Assembly (NCBI RefSeq): GCF_000308655.1
Contig: NZ_BAGC01000006.1
Span: 1-64,000, forward strand
DNA from: Nocardia niigatensis NBRC 100131
GTDB taxonomy: Bacteria; Actinomycetota; Actinomycetes; Mycobacteriales; Mycobacteriaceae
DNA: 64,000 nucleotides
Direction: 5' to 3'
In this document: positions 49,135 to 58,841 of the stretch, piece by piece
How positions within the stretch are numbered: the stretch's first letter is position 1
Layout: every line of letters begins with the position of its first letter
Translations under genes and position numbers: made by a program
Notes under the pieces: model-generated
Database searches by the model: none
The model's input: the letters and a program-made list of their open reading frames with translations, nothing else
What the model was told of the DNA's origin: nothing

Positions 49135-49572
49135 GTGACAACGCCTTCCGACATTCGAGCGCTCGCCGGTGAACTTTCGCTGGCGGTGGTGCGCTTGACT
49201 CGGCATCTGCGAGGCCGGCGGGCCGATGCCCAGATTTCGCTGACCCAGCTGTCCGCGCTCGCCACGCTGAATCGGGAGGGCGCCATGACCCCGGGTTCGC
49301 TGGCCGCCAAGGAGCGGGTGCAGCCGCCGTCGATGACCCGGGTCATCGCCTCGCTGTCGGAAATGGATCTGGTGGAACGCAATCCGCACCCGACCGACGG
49401 GCGGCAGATCATCGTGTCGCTCTCCGACGCCGGGCGGGCCCTGATCGCGGACGAGAACCAGGCCCGCGAAGCGTGGATGACCGATCAGCTGTCCCGGCTC
49501 TCGCCCGCCCAGGTCGGCGTGCTCGCCGAAGCCGTCGGGATCATGAAGCAGATCGTCGACGAATCCGAGTAG
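49135..49572 (+). CDS. MarR-family regulator (Rv0880-like)
   Basis: A 145-residue winged-helix regulator. Helices 3-4 with SLTQLSALATLNREGAMTPGSLAAKERVQPPSMTRVIASL form the DNA-binding helix-turn-helix, and NPHPTDGRQIIVSLSDAGRALI is the wing. The family senses small phenolics or stress. The start is GTG 49135. It diverges from the DUF2530 gene; M. tuberculosis has the same arrangement (Rv0879c/Rv0880). Regulated genes are unknown. Confidence 0.88.
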   Translation: MTTPSDIRALAGELSLAVVRLTRHLRGRRADAQISLTQLSALATLNREGAMTPGSLAAKERVQPPSMTRVIASLSEMDLVERNPHPTDGRQIIVSLSDAGRALIADENQAREAWMTDQLSRLSPAQVGVLAEAVGIMKQIVDESE

Positions 49573-49578
49573 CGCGGG

Positions 49579-49989
49579 TCAGTAGCCGAAACGCCGGTCG
49601 CTGTCGACGATTTCGCGACCCAGCGGGAACAGCGAGATCGGGATCAGCTTGAGATTGGCCCAGGCGAACGGGATCCCGATGATGGTGAGGGCGAGGGCGA
49701 TGCTGGTAGTCAGGTGACCGAGCGCCAGCCACCAGCCGGCCACGATGATCCAGACGATATTGCCGAGCATCGAGCCGACGCCCGCGCCCGGCTTCTCGAC
49801 GGCCTCCCGGCCGAAGGGCCACAGCACGAAGCTCGCGATCCGGAAGGACGCGATACCCCACGGGATGGTCACGATCAGCACGCAGCAGATGAGCCCGGCC
49901 AGGACATATCCGAGGGCCATCCAGAATCCGACCAGCACCAGCCACAGGACGTTGAGTATCACCTGGATGGGTTTCACATAATCAAGCAT
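49579..49989 (-). CDS. YccF-domain membrane protein
   Basis: A 136-residue protein with the duplicated YccF motif: the segment ILNVLWLVLVGFWMALGYVL...IVTIPWGIASFRIASFVLWPFGREAV is matched in the second half by MLGNIVWIIVAGWWLALGHL...IIGIPFAWANLKLIPISLFPLGREIV. Four membrane segments are likely. Function is unknown; it is an inner-membrane family found from Proteobacteria to actinobacteria. The ATG at 49989 begins the domain. Its 3' end faces the MarR stop, 6 bp away. Confidence 0.87.
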   Translation of the reverse strand: MLDYVKPIQVILNVLWLVLVGFWMALGYVLAGLICCVLIVTIPWGIASFRIASFVLWPFGREAVEKPGAGVGSMLGNIVWIIVAGWWLALGHLTTSIALALTIIGIPFAWANLKLIPISLFPLGREIVDSDRRFGY

Positions 49990-50053
49990 GCCAGCGCCGG
50001 GCGGCCACCCACCACCGGGAAAACCCTGATCTTCCCGGTGCCGGGGGACCGGC

Positions 50054-51259
50054 TCAGAAGAACCAGCCGAGTTCGGCGTCCCGTTCGGCGGTGAACGCCT
50101 CGTCGAACGCGCGCAACACGGCCGCGTCCTTGGCCTGGATCCGGTTCGCGGCCGCGAACACCTTGGCCCGGTAGCCGCCGAAGTAGAGGCTGCCGAGGAC
50201 GTCGATACCGAGTTCGAGATCCGGGGTACGGCCGGTGGGCGCGCACTCGGCGATGCCGTCGCGGACCCGCAGTGCGAAGGTGCCGCCCGCGTCCCGGAAC
50301 GGATCGTCCACGGACAGCACCACATCCACATCCCGCTGATAGGTGCGGGCGGTGAGGGCGGCCGGGACGTCCATGATCCGGGTCCACAGCGCGTCGTGCC
50401 GGCCGGTGACGTGCACCAGGCGCGGGTTTGTGACCAGGTAGGGGAGCGGATCGTGGTCGCTCAGGGTCGCCTCGACGGTGTGCACCAGATCCAGGCTGAG
50501 CAGGATTCGCCACAGCGCGGCATGGGCTTCGGCGGTGACCGTGCGCACCTCGCGCACGGTGGCGGTGTTCTTGTCCTCGTGCCAGGCCCGCCGCAGGATG
50601 GCGTAACCGTCGGGATGGATCAGGAAGAACTGCGGCGAGCTCTCCTCGTTCTGCACCGAGTCGGCGAAGACGCGCTGCTGCCAGCGGGCCTCGGGCCGGA
50701 CCTGCGCGCCCGGGACCAGCCGGCGCCAGCGGTCGTAGATCTCGGGCAGCCGCACCTTGGCCTCGTCCAGCGAGGCGACCTGAACACCGCCGGGATCCGG
50801 TGTGGTGGAACGGAATTCGGCGGTCCGCCCGCGTACCGAGATCTCGTTCGCCACGATGGACGGGCCATAGCCGAAGCGGCCGTAGATGGTGCCCTCGCTG
50901 GCGGTGAAGATGGTGAGCGGTACGCCCTCGGCCTCGGTGCGCCGATGCTGCTCGGTGTAGAGCGCCCGCAGAATGCCGCGCCGCCGATGGGTCGGCGCGA
51001 CCACGACGCTGGTGACGCCGCACGCCTGGACGGTGCGCGCGCCCGGAACCGTCACGGTCATGGTGCAGTCGTTGGTGTGCCCGACGATGCGATCGTCATC
51101 CACGGCCACCAGAGCCCGCTCGGTCGGAAATACGCCGTTGCCGAACTCCAGATCGGCCGGGCCGACCCGCATCCCGAAGCAGACCTCGGACAGGCGGATG
51201 ATCTCCGCCCGCTCCTCCGCTCGCGCCGAACGCACGGTAATGCCATTCGTCGATGCCAT
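50054..51259 (-). CDS. Eis-family GNAT acetyltransferase
   Basis: A 401-residue protein, the length of M. tuberculosis Eis (about 402). The first GNAT domain reads ITVRSARAEERAEIIRLSEVCFG, SVVVAPTHRRRGILRALYTEQHRR (acetyl-CoA P-loop) and GTIYGRFGYGPS. A second, degenerate GNAT and a C-terminal sterol-carrier-like domain (VDDPFRDAGGTFALRV) follow. The chain ends DAELGWFF; the free C-terminal carboxylate in Eis acts as a base. Family members acetylate lysine, polyamines or aminoglycosides at several amines. The start is ATG 51259; the frame is open far upstream through a DNA repeat. Confidence 0.88.
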   Translation of the reverse strand: MASTNGITVRSARAEERAEIIRLSEVCFGMRVGPADLEFGNGVFPTERALVAVDDDRIVGHTNDCTMTVTVPGARTVQACGVTSVVVAPTHRRRGILRALYTEQHRRTEAEGVPLTIFTASEGTIYGRFGYGPSIVANEISVRGRTAEFRSTTPDPGGVQVASLDEAKVRLPEIYDRWRRLVPGAQVRPEARWQQRVFADSVQNEESSPQFFLIHPDGYAILRRAWHEDKNTATVREVRTVTAEAHAALWRILLSLDLVHTVEATLSDHDPLPYLVTNPRLVHVTGRHDALWTRIMDVPAALTARTYQRDVDVVLSVDDPFRDAGGTFALRVRDGIAECAPTGRTPDLELGIDVLGSLYFGGYRAKVFAAANRIQAKDAAVLRAFDEAFTAERDAELGWFF

Positions 51260-51396
51260 ACCCCCGAACATCCCACGAGTCACGGTCCATCGCACCCGAT
51301 TTTCTCCGGCGTCACCTGCCGCCCCCGCCGCGGCAGGTGACACCGGAGCTCGGAACCCCCGACCACCCCTTGCCCCCTGAGTCCCCCGATCACCCC

Positions 51397-51516
51397 TTGT
51401 CCCCGCATCCCCCGGACTCCTTGTCCCCGCATCCCTCGGACTCTTTGTCCCCGGATCCCTCGGACTCTTTGTCCCCGGATCCCCCGGACTCTTTAACCCC
51501 GGATCCCCCGGATCCC
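51397..51516. repeat. Five 24-bp tandem repeats upstream of the Eis-like gene
   Basis: Five successive 24-bp units (TTGTCCCCGCATCCC plus CCGGACTCC, with G/C and T/C variants) at 51397-51420, 51421-51444, 51445-51468, 51469-51492 and 51493-51516. On the minus strand the reading frame of the acetyltransferase stays open through it as an 8-residue Gly/Pro/Lys/Ser repeat. The region 51260-51680 otherwise has no supported gene. Confidence 0.88.
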
Positions 51517-51680
51517 TCCGCCCCCGACCGCCGGTCTCCTCTGCCCCGAGATCCGCCGGTTCCCCCAAGCCTCCGGACCGCTCTGTCCGCAGGCCCTCGG
51601 ATCCATCGCGTCAGATCCCCCCGGATCCGACGCCCCCCGAATCACGTTCCCCCGGAACGCCCCCCGTCCCTCCGGATCGG

Positions 51681-51773
51681 TTACGGGTGCGTCAGCGCCC
51701 CGATGATGTCGAGGATGTTGCCGATCGCGGCCGTGGCATTGGCGGCGATGGACGATCCGAGCAGTCCCAGCAC
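51681..51773 (-). CDS. Tiny hydrophobic peptide gene
   Basis: A 30-residue frame from GTG 51773, opening VLGLLGSSIAANATAAIGN and ending ILDIIGALTHP. GGAGGGGAG ends 5-6 nt upstream, a very strong ribosome-binding site. The product is a single amphipathic helix rich in Leu/Ile/Ala with almost no charge. It resembles in size and character the short channel-forming peptides (PorA/PorH) of mycolate-containing bacteria, but that is only a comparison. A 6-bp inverted repeat (GTGAGA...TCTCAC, 51827-51847) lies upstream and could be an operator. Confidence 0.6.
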   Translation of the reverse strand: MLGLLGSSIAANATAAIGNILDIIGALTHP

Positions 51774-51905
51774 GATGCTCCCCTCCGTATTCGTATGTCC
51801 CTGCGGCACATACCTTTTCACTGTTCGTGAGATCGTGTCCGTCTCACAGGAACAAGATTGCCGCCGCACTCCAGCAAGATTCTTAACAAGTCCTTGTAAA
51901 CGAAA

Positions 51906-51938
51906 AACCCCGCCGCAACGATGCGTTGCGGCGGGGTT
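51906..51938 (-). terminator. Terminator after gltA
   Basis: AACCCCGCCGCAACG pairs exactly with CGTTGCGGCGGGGTT around a 3-nt loop (15 bp), followed on the minus strand by TTTTTCG. It lies 35 bp past the gltA stop. Confidence 0.88.
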
Positions 51939-51973
51939 CTCCGGAAACCCTTCGGGCGCAGGGCCCGTCGGTG

Positions 51974-53287
<1,314 letters not shown>

Positions 53288-53474
53288 GGAAGGATCCCTC
53301 TCAGGCTTGTAACCGTAGGCATCGGACGCGGTCGGCGCGCGATGCGCTCGAGTCAACGCTAGCCGCTGTCCACTACGCCCTACCAATGAGGGTGGTGCTT
53401 TGCTACCTCACAGTCACATGCTTCGCAGGTGAGGAGAGCGGCTGTCATGTGCTATGCGCATGAACCCCGCGGCG

Positions 53475-54758
53475 TCACGCGAGCTGCACCTCCGAATGCG
53501 CACGTGCCACCCGGTATCGCACGAACGCCGGAAACGCCACGGCCGCGATCATCATGCCGATCACCACCAGGACGCCGCCGCCGGCCGCCGCCGCGGCGGT
53601 ACCCACCGCCGCTGCCGCGAAACCGTGCGCAACATCACCGATGCGCGGTCCACCCGCCACGACAACGATGAAGACCCCTTGCAGCCGTCCGCGCATCTCG
53701 TCGGTCGCCACCGACTGCAACATGGTGGTGCGCAGGGCCGCCGAGAACATGTCCACCGCACCGCCGAAGGCCAAGCAGGCCAGCGCGATCCAGAGCGCGA
53801 TCGTCAGCGTCAGCCCGTGCCCGGCCAGCCCGACGGCCAGGCCGAACCCGACCATCCCCAGACCCCACAGCACGATGCAGACCACTACGGCCAGACCCTG
53901 CCGCCGCACCCGCGACAGCCAGCCGGAGAAAACCCCGCCCAGCACCGCGCCCACCGACATGGCCGCGAACAGCAGGCCCAGCGCGGTACCGCCGGAGGCG
54001 TTGTCGCCGAAGCTGTCCTGGGCGATCTGCGGGAACAGGGCGCGCGGCATGCCGAAGACCATGGCCACCACGTCCACCGCGAACGAGGCCAGCAGGATGC
54101 GCTGGGTGGCCAGGTAGGCGAAGCCGTCGAACACCTCGCGCAGGCCCGCCCGCCGGGTCTCGCCGTGCGGCGGGATGGGCGGCAGTTTCCAGGTGGCCCA
54201 CAGCGTGGCCAGCAGCGCGATCGAGTCGATCAGATACAGCGTGGCCAGGCCCGCGAACGGAATCAGCATGCCCGCCAGCACCGGTCCCGCGATGGCGCCG
54301 AACTGCATGACTGTCATGCTCAGCGAGTTGGCCGCGGGCAGCTGCTCGGGCGGCAGCAGGCGGGGGTAGATGGCGCTGCGGGCGGGCTGGTTCATCGCGA
54401 AGAACGCCTGCTGCACCGAGAACAGGGTCAGCACCAGCCAGGCGTTGTTCACCCCGGCGGCGGCCTGCGCCCAGAAGGCCAGTGAGGTCAGGCCGGTGCC
54501 CGCGCCGGTGACGAGCAGCATCTTGCGGCGGTCCATGGCGTCGGCGAGCGCGCCGCCCCACAGGCCGAAGACGATGAGCGGGATCAGGCCGAAGAGCCCG
54601 GCCAGGCCGACATACGAAGAGCTGTGGGTGATGTCGTAGAGCTGTTTGGGGACGGCTACGACGGACAGCTGTGCGCCGATCACGGTGACGATGCCGGTGG
54701 CCCAGAGCCTCCGGTAGTCAGGATCCCGTAATGGAGTTATGTCGGCGAGCAGCTTCAC
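53475..54758 (-). CDS. MFS exporter (EntS-like)
   Basis: A 427-residue MFS protein with about twelve transmembrane segments. The N-terminal MKLLADITPLRDPDYRRLWATGI, GGALADAMDRRKMLLVT (the MFS loop 2-3 motif) and MRGRLQGVFIVVVAGG wording match the EntS/MFS_3 group, which exports siderophores in enteric bacteria. A siderophore role is therefore possible and would complete the salicylate-siderophore genes, but the gene is 33 kb away and has no iron box that I can support. The start is ATG 54758. An imperfect hairpin (54762-54805) lies upstream. Confidence 0.85.
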   Translation of the reverse strand: MKLLADITPLRDPDYRRLWATGIVTVIGAQLSVVAVPKQLYDITHSSSYVGLAGLFGLIPLIVFGLWGGALADAMDRRKMLLVTGAGTGLTSLAFWAQAAAGVNNAWLVLTLFSVQQAFFAMNQPARSAIYPRLLPPEQLPAANSLSMTVMQFGAIAGPVLAGMLIPFAGLATLYLIDSIALLATLWATWKLPPIPPHGETRRAGLREVFDGFAYLATQRILLASFAVDVVAMVFGMPRALFPQIAQDSFGDNASGGTALGLLFAAMSVGAVLGGVFSGWLSRVRRQGLAVVVCIVLWGLGMVGFGLAVGLAGHGLTLTIALWIALACLAFGGAVDMFSAALRTTMLQSVATDEMRGRLQGVFIVVVAGGPRIGDVAHGFAAAAVGTAAAAAGGGVLVVIGMMIAAVAFPAFVRYRVARAHSEVQLA

Positions 54759-54761
54759 CGA

Positions 54762-54805
54762 CCCAACCTAGCCAGGTCGAAGAGGGCTTGGCTAGGCGTT
54801 TTGGG
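54762..54805 (-). terminator. Hairpin between pdxH and the MFS gene
   Basis: CCTAGCCA (54767-54774) pairs with TGGCTAGG (54789-54796), with CCCAA/TTGGG extending the stem around a bulge. It lies 61 bp beyond the pdxH stop and may end that transcript or be an operator of the MFS gene. Confidence 0.5.
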
Positions 54806-54865
54806 CCGATCATCCCACCATTCGAACGTGAGATATCCAACTCTTTCGGGTGGTCGAAAGGGTGG

Positions 54866-55591
54866 TCAGGGTTGCAGGCGTTCGACTTTCATCGCCGACA
54901 CATCGGTGTTGCCCGGTTCGACGGTGACCCGGATGCGGTTGTGCATGCGGCTGCGGCGGCCCTGCCAGAACTCGACGGTCTCCGGCTGGATCTGGAAGCC
55001 ACCCCAGAACGGCGGCACGGGAACGTCGGCGACCTCCGCGAATCTGGCCGCGGTCGCGTCCATCTGCCGGTCCAGCTCGGCGCGCGAGGCGATGGGCCGC
55101 GACTGCTCCGAGGCCCACGCCCCCAGCCGGGAACTGCGCGGCCGGGACTGCCAGTACACCTCGGTGGCCTCGGCCGGCACCCGCCGCACCGGCCCGCGAA
55201 CGGTGATCTGCCGGCCCATCGCGGGCCACACGAAAGTGGCCGAGGCATACGGGGTTCGGGTCAGCTGCCGGCCCTTGAACGACTCGTAATTCGTGTAAAA
55301 AGTCACACCTTCGGGAGAAAGCCCTTTGCACAGGACAGTTCGCGACGAGGGCCGCGGACCGGTTTCGGTGATCTCGACGGTGCCCAGCACCATGGCGTTC
55401 GGATCGGTCATACCGGCGCTGGTGGCGTCCTCGATCCAATTGCGCAGCAAGGGCTCCCAGCCCTCGGTCAGCCAGGTCTCGTCGAGGTCGGTTTCCGGGC
55501 CCGGGTGGTTGTCGCCCTGATCGACTCCGTACTCGACACGCAGGGCCGCGAGGTCGAGGTCGGATGTGGCGAATTGCTCCTGGTCAACCAT
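54866..55591 (-). CDS. pdxH: Pyridoxamine 5'-phosphate oxidase
   Basis: A 241-residue FMN flavoprotein that oxidises pyridoxamine or pyridoxine phosphate to pyridoxal phosphate. The FMN-binding split barrel shows [39 protein letters not shown] and [12 protein letters not shown], and the C-terminal hallmark is [20 protein letters not shown] with final VERLQP. The start is ATG 55591 ([13 protein letters not shown]); it diverges from citA, sharing 101 bp. The gene is a vitamin B6 salvage enzyme with no obvious link to the neighbours. Confidence 0.95.
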   Translation of the reverse strand: MVDQEQFATSDLDLAALRVEYGVDQGDNHPGPETDLDETWLTEGWEPLLRNWIEDATSAGMTDPNAMVLGTVEITETGPRPSSRTVLCKGLSPEGVTFYTNYESFKGRQLTRTPYASATFVWPAMGRQITVRGPVRRVPAEATEVYWQSRPRSSRLGAWASEQSRPIASRAELDRQMDATAARFAEVADVPVPPFWGGFQIQPETVEFWQGRRSRMHNRIRVTVEPGNTDVSAMKVERLQP

Positions 55592-55692
55592 GGGGCAGAC
55601 GTTACTCCGGAGTAATGCGAGGGTTAAGCTCCAGGTGATCGGCGTGGCTGCCCAAAGATCGGGTGGCCCGACTTTGCAAGGAGAGTCACAAC

Positions 55693-56835
55693 ATGACTGC
55701 CAGCGCTGCGGTTCCAGGTTCGGTCGTCCCCGACGGCTTCGTGAGCGGTCTCGAAGGAGTGGTGGCCTTCACCACCGATATCGCCGAACCCGACAAGGAC
55801 GGCGGCGCGCTCCGGTACCGCGGCGTCGACATCGAGGACCTCGTCGGCAACCGGGTCACCTTCGGTGACGTGTGGGCCCTGCTGGTCGACGGCGAGTTCG
55901 GCCGCGGCCTGCCGCCCGCCGAGCCGTTCCCGCTGCCCATCCACACCGGCGACGTCCGCGTCGACGTGCAGGCCGGCCTGGCCATGCTGGCCCCGATCTG
56001 GGGTTACGAGCCGCTGCTCGACATCGACGACGACACCGCCCGCGAGAACCTCGCCCGGGCCTCGGTCATGGCCCTGTCCTACGTCGCCCAGTCGGCGCGC
56101 GGCATCTACCAGCCCGCCGTCTCGCAGCGGAAGATCGACGAGTGCACCACCATTACCGAGCGGTTCATGACCCGCTGGAAGGGTGACCCGGACCCGCGCC
56201 ACACCGAGGCCATCGACGCCTACTGGGTATCGGCCGCCGAGCACGGCATGAACGCCTCCACCTTCACCGCCCGCGTCATCGCCTCCACCGGCGCCGACGT
56301 GGCGGCCTCGCTGTCCGGCGCCATCGGCGCCATGTCCGGCCCGCTGCACGGCGGCGCCCCGGCCCGCGTGCTGCCCATGATCGAAGAGGTCGAGAAGACC
56401 GGCGACGCACGTGCTCTGGTCAAGGGCATCCTGGACCGCAAGGAGAAGCTGATGGGCTTCGGCCACCGCGTCTACCGGGCCGAGGACCCCCGCGCCCGCG
56501 TGCTGCGCGCCACCGCCGAGCGCCTCGACGCCCCGCGCTACGAGGTCGCCGCCGCCCTGGAGCAGGCCGCCCTGGCCGAACTGCGCGAGCGCCGCCCCGA
56601 CCGGGCCATCGAGACCAATGTCGAGTTCTGGGCCGCCGTGATCCTGGACTTCGCCGAGGTCCCGGCGCACATGATGCCCGCCATGTTCACCTGCGGCCGC
56701 ACCGCCGGGTGGTGCGCCCACATCCTGGAGCAGAAGAAGCTGGGCAAGCTGGTCCGCCCGGCCGCCATCTACACCGGCCCGTCCCCGCGCAAGCCGGACG
56801 CCGTCCCGGGCTGGGATCTGGTGTCGCACCGGTAA
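55693..56835 (+). CDS. citA: Citrate synthase 2 (CitA-like)
   Basis: A 380-residue citrate synthase of the short type. Catalytic histidines are in [11 protein letters not shown] and [15 protein letters not shown], and the acidic residue is Glu in [11 protein letters not shown] rather than the Asp of the gltA product. [11 protein letters not shown] binds CoA. The start is ATG 55693 with AAGGAGAG 9-10 nt upstream. It diverges from pdxH and ends at a bidirectional terminator. CitA in mycobacteria also acts as a 2-methylcitrate synthase in some cases, so propionyl-CoA use is possible. Confidence 0.93.
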   Translation: MTASAAVPGSVVPDGFVSGLEGVVAFTTDIAEPDKDGGALRYRGVDIEDLVGNRVTFGDVWALLVDGEFGRGLPPAEPFPLPIHTGDVRVDVQAGLAMLAPIWGYEPLLDIDDDTARENLARASVMALSYVAQSARGIYQPAVSQRKIDECTTITERFMTRWKGDPDPRHTEAIDAYWVSAAEHGMNASTFTARVIASTGADVAASLSGAIGAMSGPLHGGAPARVLPMIEEVEKTGDARALVKGILDRKEKLMGFGHRVYRAEDPRARVLRATAERLDAPRYEVAAALEQAALAELRERRPDRAIETNVEFWAAVILDFAEVPAHMMPAMFTCGRTAGWCAHILEQKKLGKLVRPAAIYTGPSPRKPDAVPGWDLVSHR

Positions 56836-56844
56836 ACCGCTCGA

Positions 56845-56887
56845 AAAGCAATGGCCCGCAGCGAAAATCGCTGCGGGCCATTGCTTT
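56845..56887. terminator. Bidirectional terminator after citA
   Basis: A perfect 20-bp stem (AAAGCAATGGCCCGCAGCGA and its complement) with a 3-nt AAA loop. It lies between the convergent citA (+) and RDD (-) genes. Confidence 0.9.
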
Positions 56888-56899
56888 ACGCGCTCAGGC

Positions 56900-57697
56900 T
56901 CACGCCTTGACGACGATGGTGCCCACCGCCTTGTCGGCGAAGGTCTGCTTCTTGTCGTCCCACAGCGGCCACAGGAAGCCGAGGTAGCAGGGGATGGCGT
57001 CGATGATGTGCAGCAGGCGCCGGCCAAAGGCCAGGCCCATGCCGACCGGCTGCCCGGTGGCCTCGCGGATCAGCTTGATGCCGGCCACCTTCTTGCCCGG
57101 GGTCTGGCCCGTGGTGCCCTCCATGTAGGCCAGGAACAGCGTGCCGCCGATGCCGACCACGATGGCCAGCAGCAGGCAGATCCAGCCCAGCGCGTTGTAA
57201 CCGCCGCCGCTGCAGTAGGTGTGGTACGTGCCCGGGGTGACACTGCAGGTCGGCTTACTGGTGCCCGCGGTGCCGGCCAGGAGGTTCAGGATCCAGGCGG
57301 GCACGGCGGTGATCAGCGCGTCGACCAGATAGGCCCCGACTCGTGCGCCCCAGCTCGCGTACTGTGCCCCGTACCCCCCGAACGGAGCGTAGCCGGGCTG
57401 GGGAGCGCCATAGGCGGGTTGCGGTGCGCCATAAGCGGGTTGGGGCGCGCCGTAGGCGGGCTGCGGTGCGCCGTAGGCCGGTGCGGCCTCGAAACCGGGC
57501 TGGGGCGCGCCGTACGCCGGTTGCGGTGCGCCATAGCCGGGCTGCGCTGCGTCATAGGGCGACTGGGGCGCCCCGTAACCGGGTTGCGGCGCACCGTAGC
57601 CGGGCTGGGGCGCGCCGTAGCCGGGGGCCGGCTGGTCGGCGGGCGGATATCCGTAACCGGGCTGCTGCTGCGGGTACGGGTTGTTGGGGTATGTCAA
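56900..57697 (-). CDS. RDD-family membrane protein with proline-rich repeat N-terminus
   Basis: A 265-residue protein from TTG 57697 (TTG ACA TAC CCC, with AAAGGAAGC upstream). The first 105 residues are about a dozen copies of YGAPQP-type units (PGYGAPQPGYGAPQ, with PAY/PGF variants), a likely disordered cytoplasmic or envelope-facing region. The RDD domain follows: WGARVGAYLVDALITAVPAW, three more membrane segments, GTTGQTPGKKVAGIKLIR and LLHIIDAIPCYLGFLWPLWD. RDD proteins are little understood; some act in ion transport. The start is ambiguous because the frame opens as far as 57751. Confidence 0.85.
   Translation of the reverse strand: MTYPNNPYPQQQPGYGYPPADQPAPGYGAPQPGYGAPQPGYGAPQSPYDAAQPGYGAPQPAYGAPQPGFEAAPAYGAPQPAYGAPQPAYGAPQPAYGAPQPGYAPFGGYGAQYASWGARVGAYLVDALITAVPAWILNLLAGTAGTSKPTCSVTPGTYHTYCSGGGYNALGWICLLLAIVVGIGGTLFLAYMEGTTGQTPGKKVAGIKLIREATGQPVGMGLAFGRRLLHIIDAIPCYLGFLWPLWDDKKQTFADKAVGTIVVKA
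57390..57625 (-). repeat. Degenerate YGAPQP-coding repeat
   Basis: About twelve imperfect 18-21 bp units coding YGAPQP(A/G) in the RDD gene. The unit GGGGCGCGCCGTAG/GGCTGCGGTGCGCC recurs on the plus strand with drift, so slippage may change the copy number. Confidence 0.7.
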
Positions 57698-57940
57698 TGC
57701 GCTTCCTTGCAAAGGGATTGTTTCGGTCGGGCAGGCTACAGTCTGGGGCAATCGGGCCTCCGGGATGAACTGGAAATCGATCTCGCCCGGTCAGCGCGGC
57801 CTCATGAGGTGTGGGGGCGGCGAATCCTGCGTTCGAACAATGGATTACGCGCTACCGAACAATGATTGCGATCCGGTTGCCGGAGCACGACGATTACAAG
57901 AAACCTGCGCGCGGTTCTGGCTACTGCGACCGAATTCACA

Positions 57941-57946
57941 TAACCT
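57941..57946 (+). promoter_or_regulatory. -10 element of the deacetylase gene
   Basis: TAACCT is 6 nt before the GTG at 57953, with no ribosome-binding site, suggesting a leaderless message. Confidence 0.45.
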
Positions 57947-57952
57947 GCACCG

Positions 57953-58819
57953 GTGCTCGACGCAGGACTGTCCAGGCGCGGCTTCTTCGCCGCCGGCGCG
58001 GCGCTCGCCGCGGGCCTCGTCACCGCCGGATGCGGTGTGGCGAACGGCAATTCGTCCGACCGCATCCTCGACCCGCGCGCCGGGGCCGATCCGGCCACCG
58101 CGCCCGCGCGGCTACCCGTCTCCACCGTGTCGCCCGATGCCGTGGCCGCGAAGTACGCCGGTCGGCAACCGCAGGGCTGGGGCATGGATCTGGACGGCAT
58201 CGTGACCGGATTCAATGCCACCGGCAAGCAGTTCGCGATCACCTTCGACGCCTGCGGCGGTCCCGGCAACAACGACATCGACGAGAACCTGCTGGCCCTG
58301 CTGCAGGCCCAGCAGATCCCGGCCACCCTGTTCCTGAACAAGCGCTGGATCGACGCCAACCCGGATCGCGCGGGCAAGCTCGCCGCCAACCCGCTCTTCG
58401 AGATCGGCAATCACGGCACCGCGCACTGCCCGCTGTCGGTGACCGGCCGCGCCGCCTACGAGATCAATGGCACCGTGTCCGCGCAGGCCGCGGTCGACGA
58501 GGTGTGGGGCAACCACCAGCGCATCATCGCGCTGACCGGTCACGCACCCCGCTTCTTCCGCACCGGCACCGCGCATTACGACAATGTGGCCGTGTCGATC
58601 GTCAAGGATCTGGGCGAGACCCCGGTCGGCTTCTCCATCAACGCCGACTACGGCGCGACGGCAGCCTCCAGCGTGGTCCAGTCCAACATGATGACCGCCA
58701 AGACCGGCGGCATCTCACTGGCCCACATGCACCGCCCCAAGTCCGGGACGGGCGCGGGCATGCTCGCCGCGTTGCCCGCGCTGAAGGCCAACGGCTTCGA
58801 ATTCGTGCATCTGCCTTAG
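57953..58819 (+). CDS. Exported polysaccharide deacetylase (NodB-like lipoprotein)
   Basis: A 288-residue protein. The N-terminus LSRRGFFAAGAALAAGLVTAGC combines a Tat signal (SRRGFF) and a lipobox (VTAGC), so it is probably a Tat-exported lipoprotein. The NodB fold shows ITFDACGGPGNN (Asp motif, with the second Asp replaced by Ala), IGNHGTAHCPLS (H-x4-H pattern) and GHAPRFFRTGTAHYDN. Family members deacetylate peptidoglycan, chitooligosaccharides or other sugars. The start is GTG 57953. It diverges from the RDD gene; the 255-bp gap holds both promoters. Confidence 0.85.
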   Translation: MLDAGLSRRGFFAAGAALAAGLVTAGCGVANGNSSDRILDPRAGADPATAPARLPVSTVSPDAVAAKYAGRQPQGWGMDLDGIVTGFNATGKQFAITFDACGGPGNNDIDENLLALLQAQQIPATLFLNKRWIDANPDRAGKLAANPLFEIGNHGTAHCPLSVTGRAAYEINGTVSAQAAVDEVWGNHQRIIALTGHAPRFFRTGTAHYDNVAVSIVKDLGETPVGFSINADYGATAASSVVQSNMMTAKTGGISLAHMHRPKSGTGAGMLAALPALKANGFEFVHLP

Positions 58820-58841
58820 GGTTTCGGCCCCGCCCGGGCGC

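Noticed and set aside
51397..51516. CRISPR array
   Set aside because: The 24-bp units are directly adjacent with no spacers and no cas genes are seen, so this is a tandem repeat.
51260..51568. 103-residue N-terminal extension of the Eis-like protein
   Set aside because: The open frame is explained by the 24-bp repeat being a multiple of three; the ATG at 51259 gives the exact family length. Kept only as a note in the findings.
54762..54805. Possible iron box upstream of the EntS-like MFS gene
   Set aside because: Only the left half resembles the iron-box consensus (TAGGTTGGG); the right half does not match, and the palindrome present is of a different kind.
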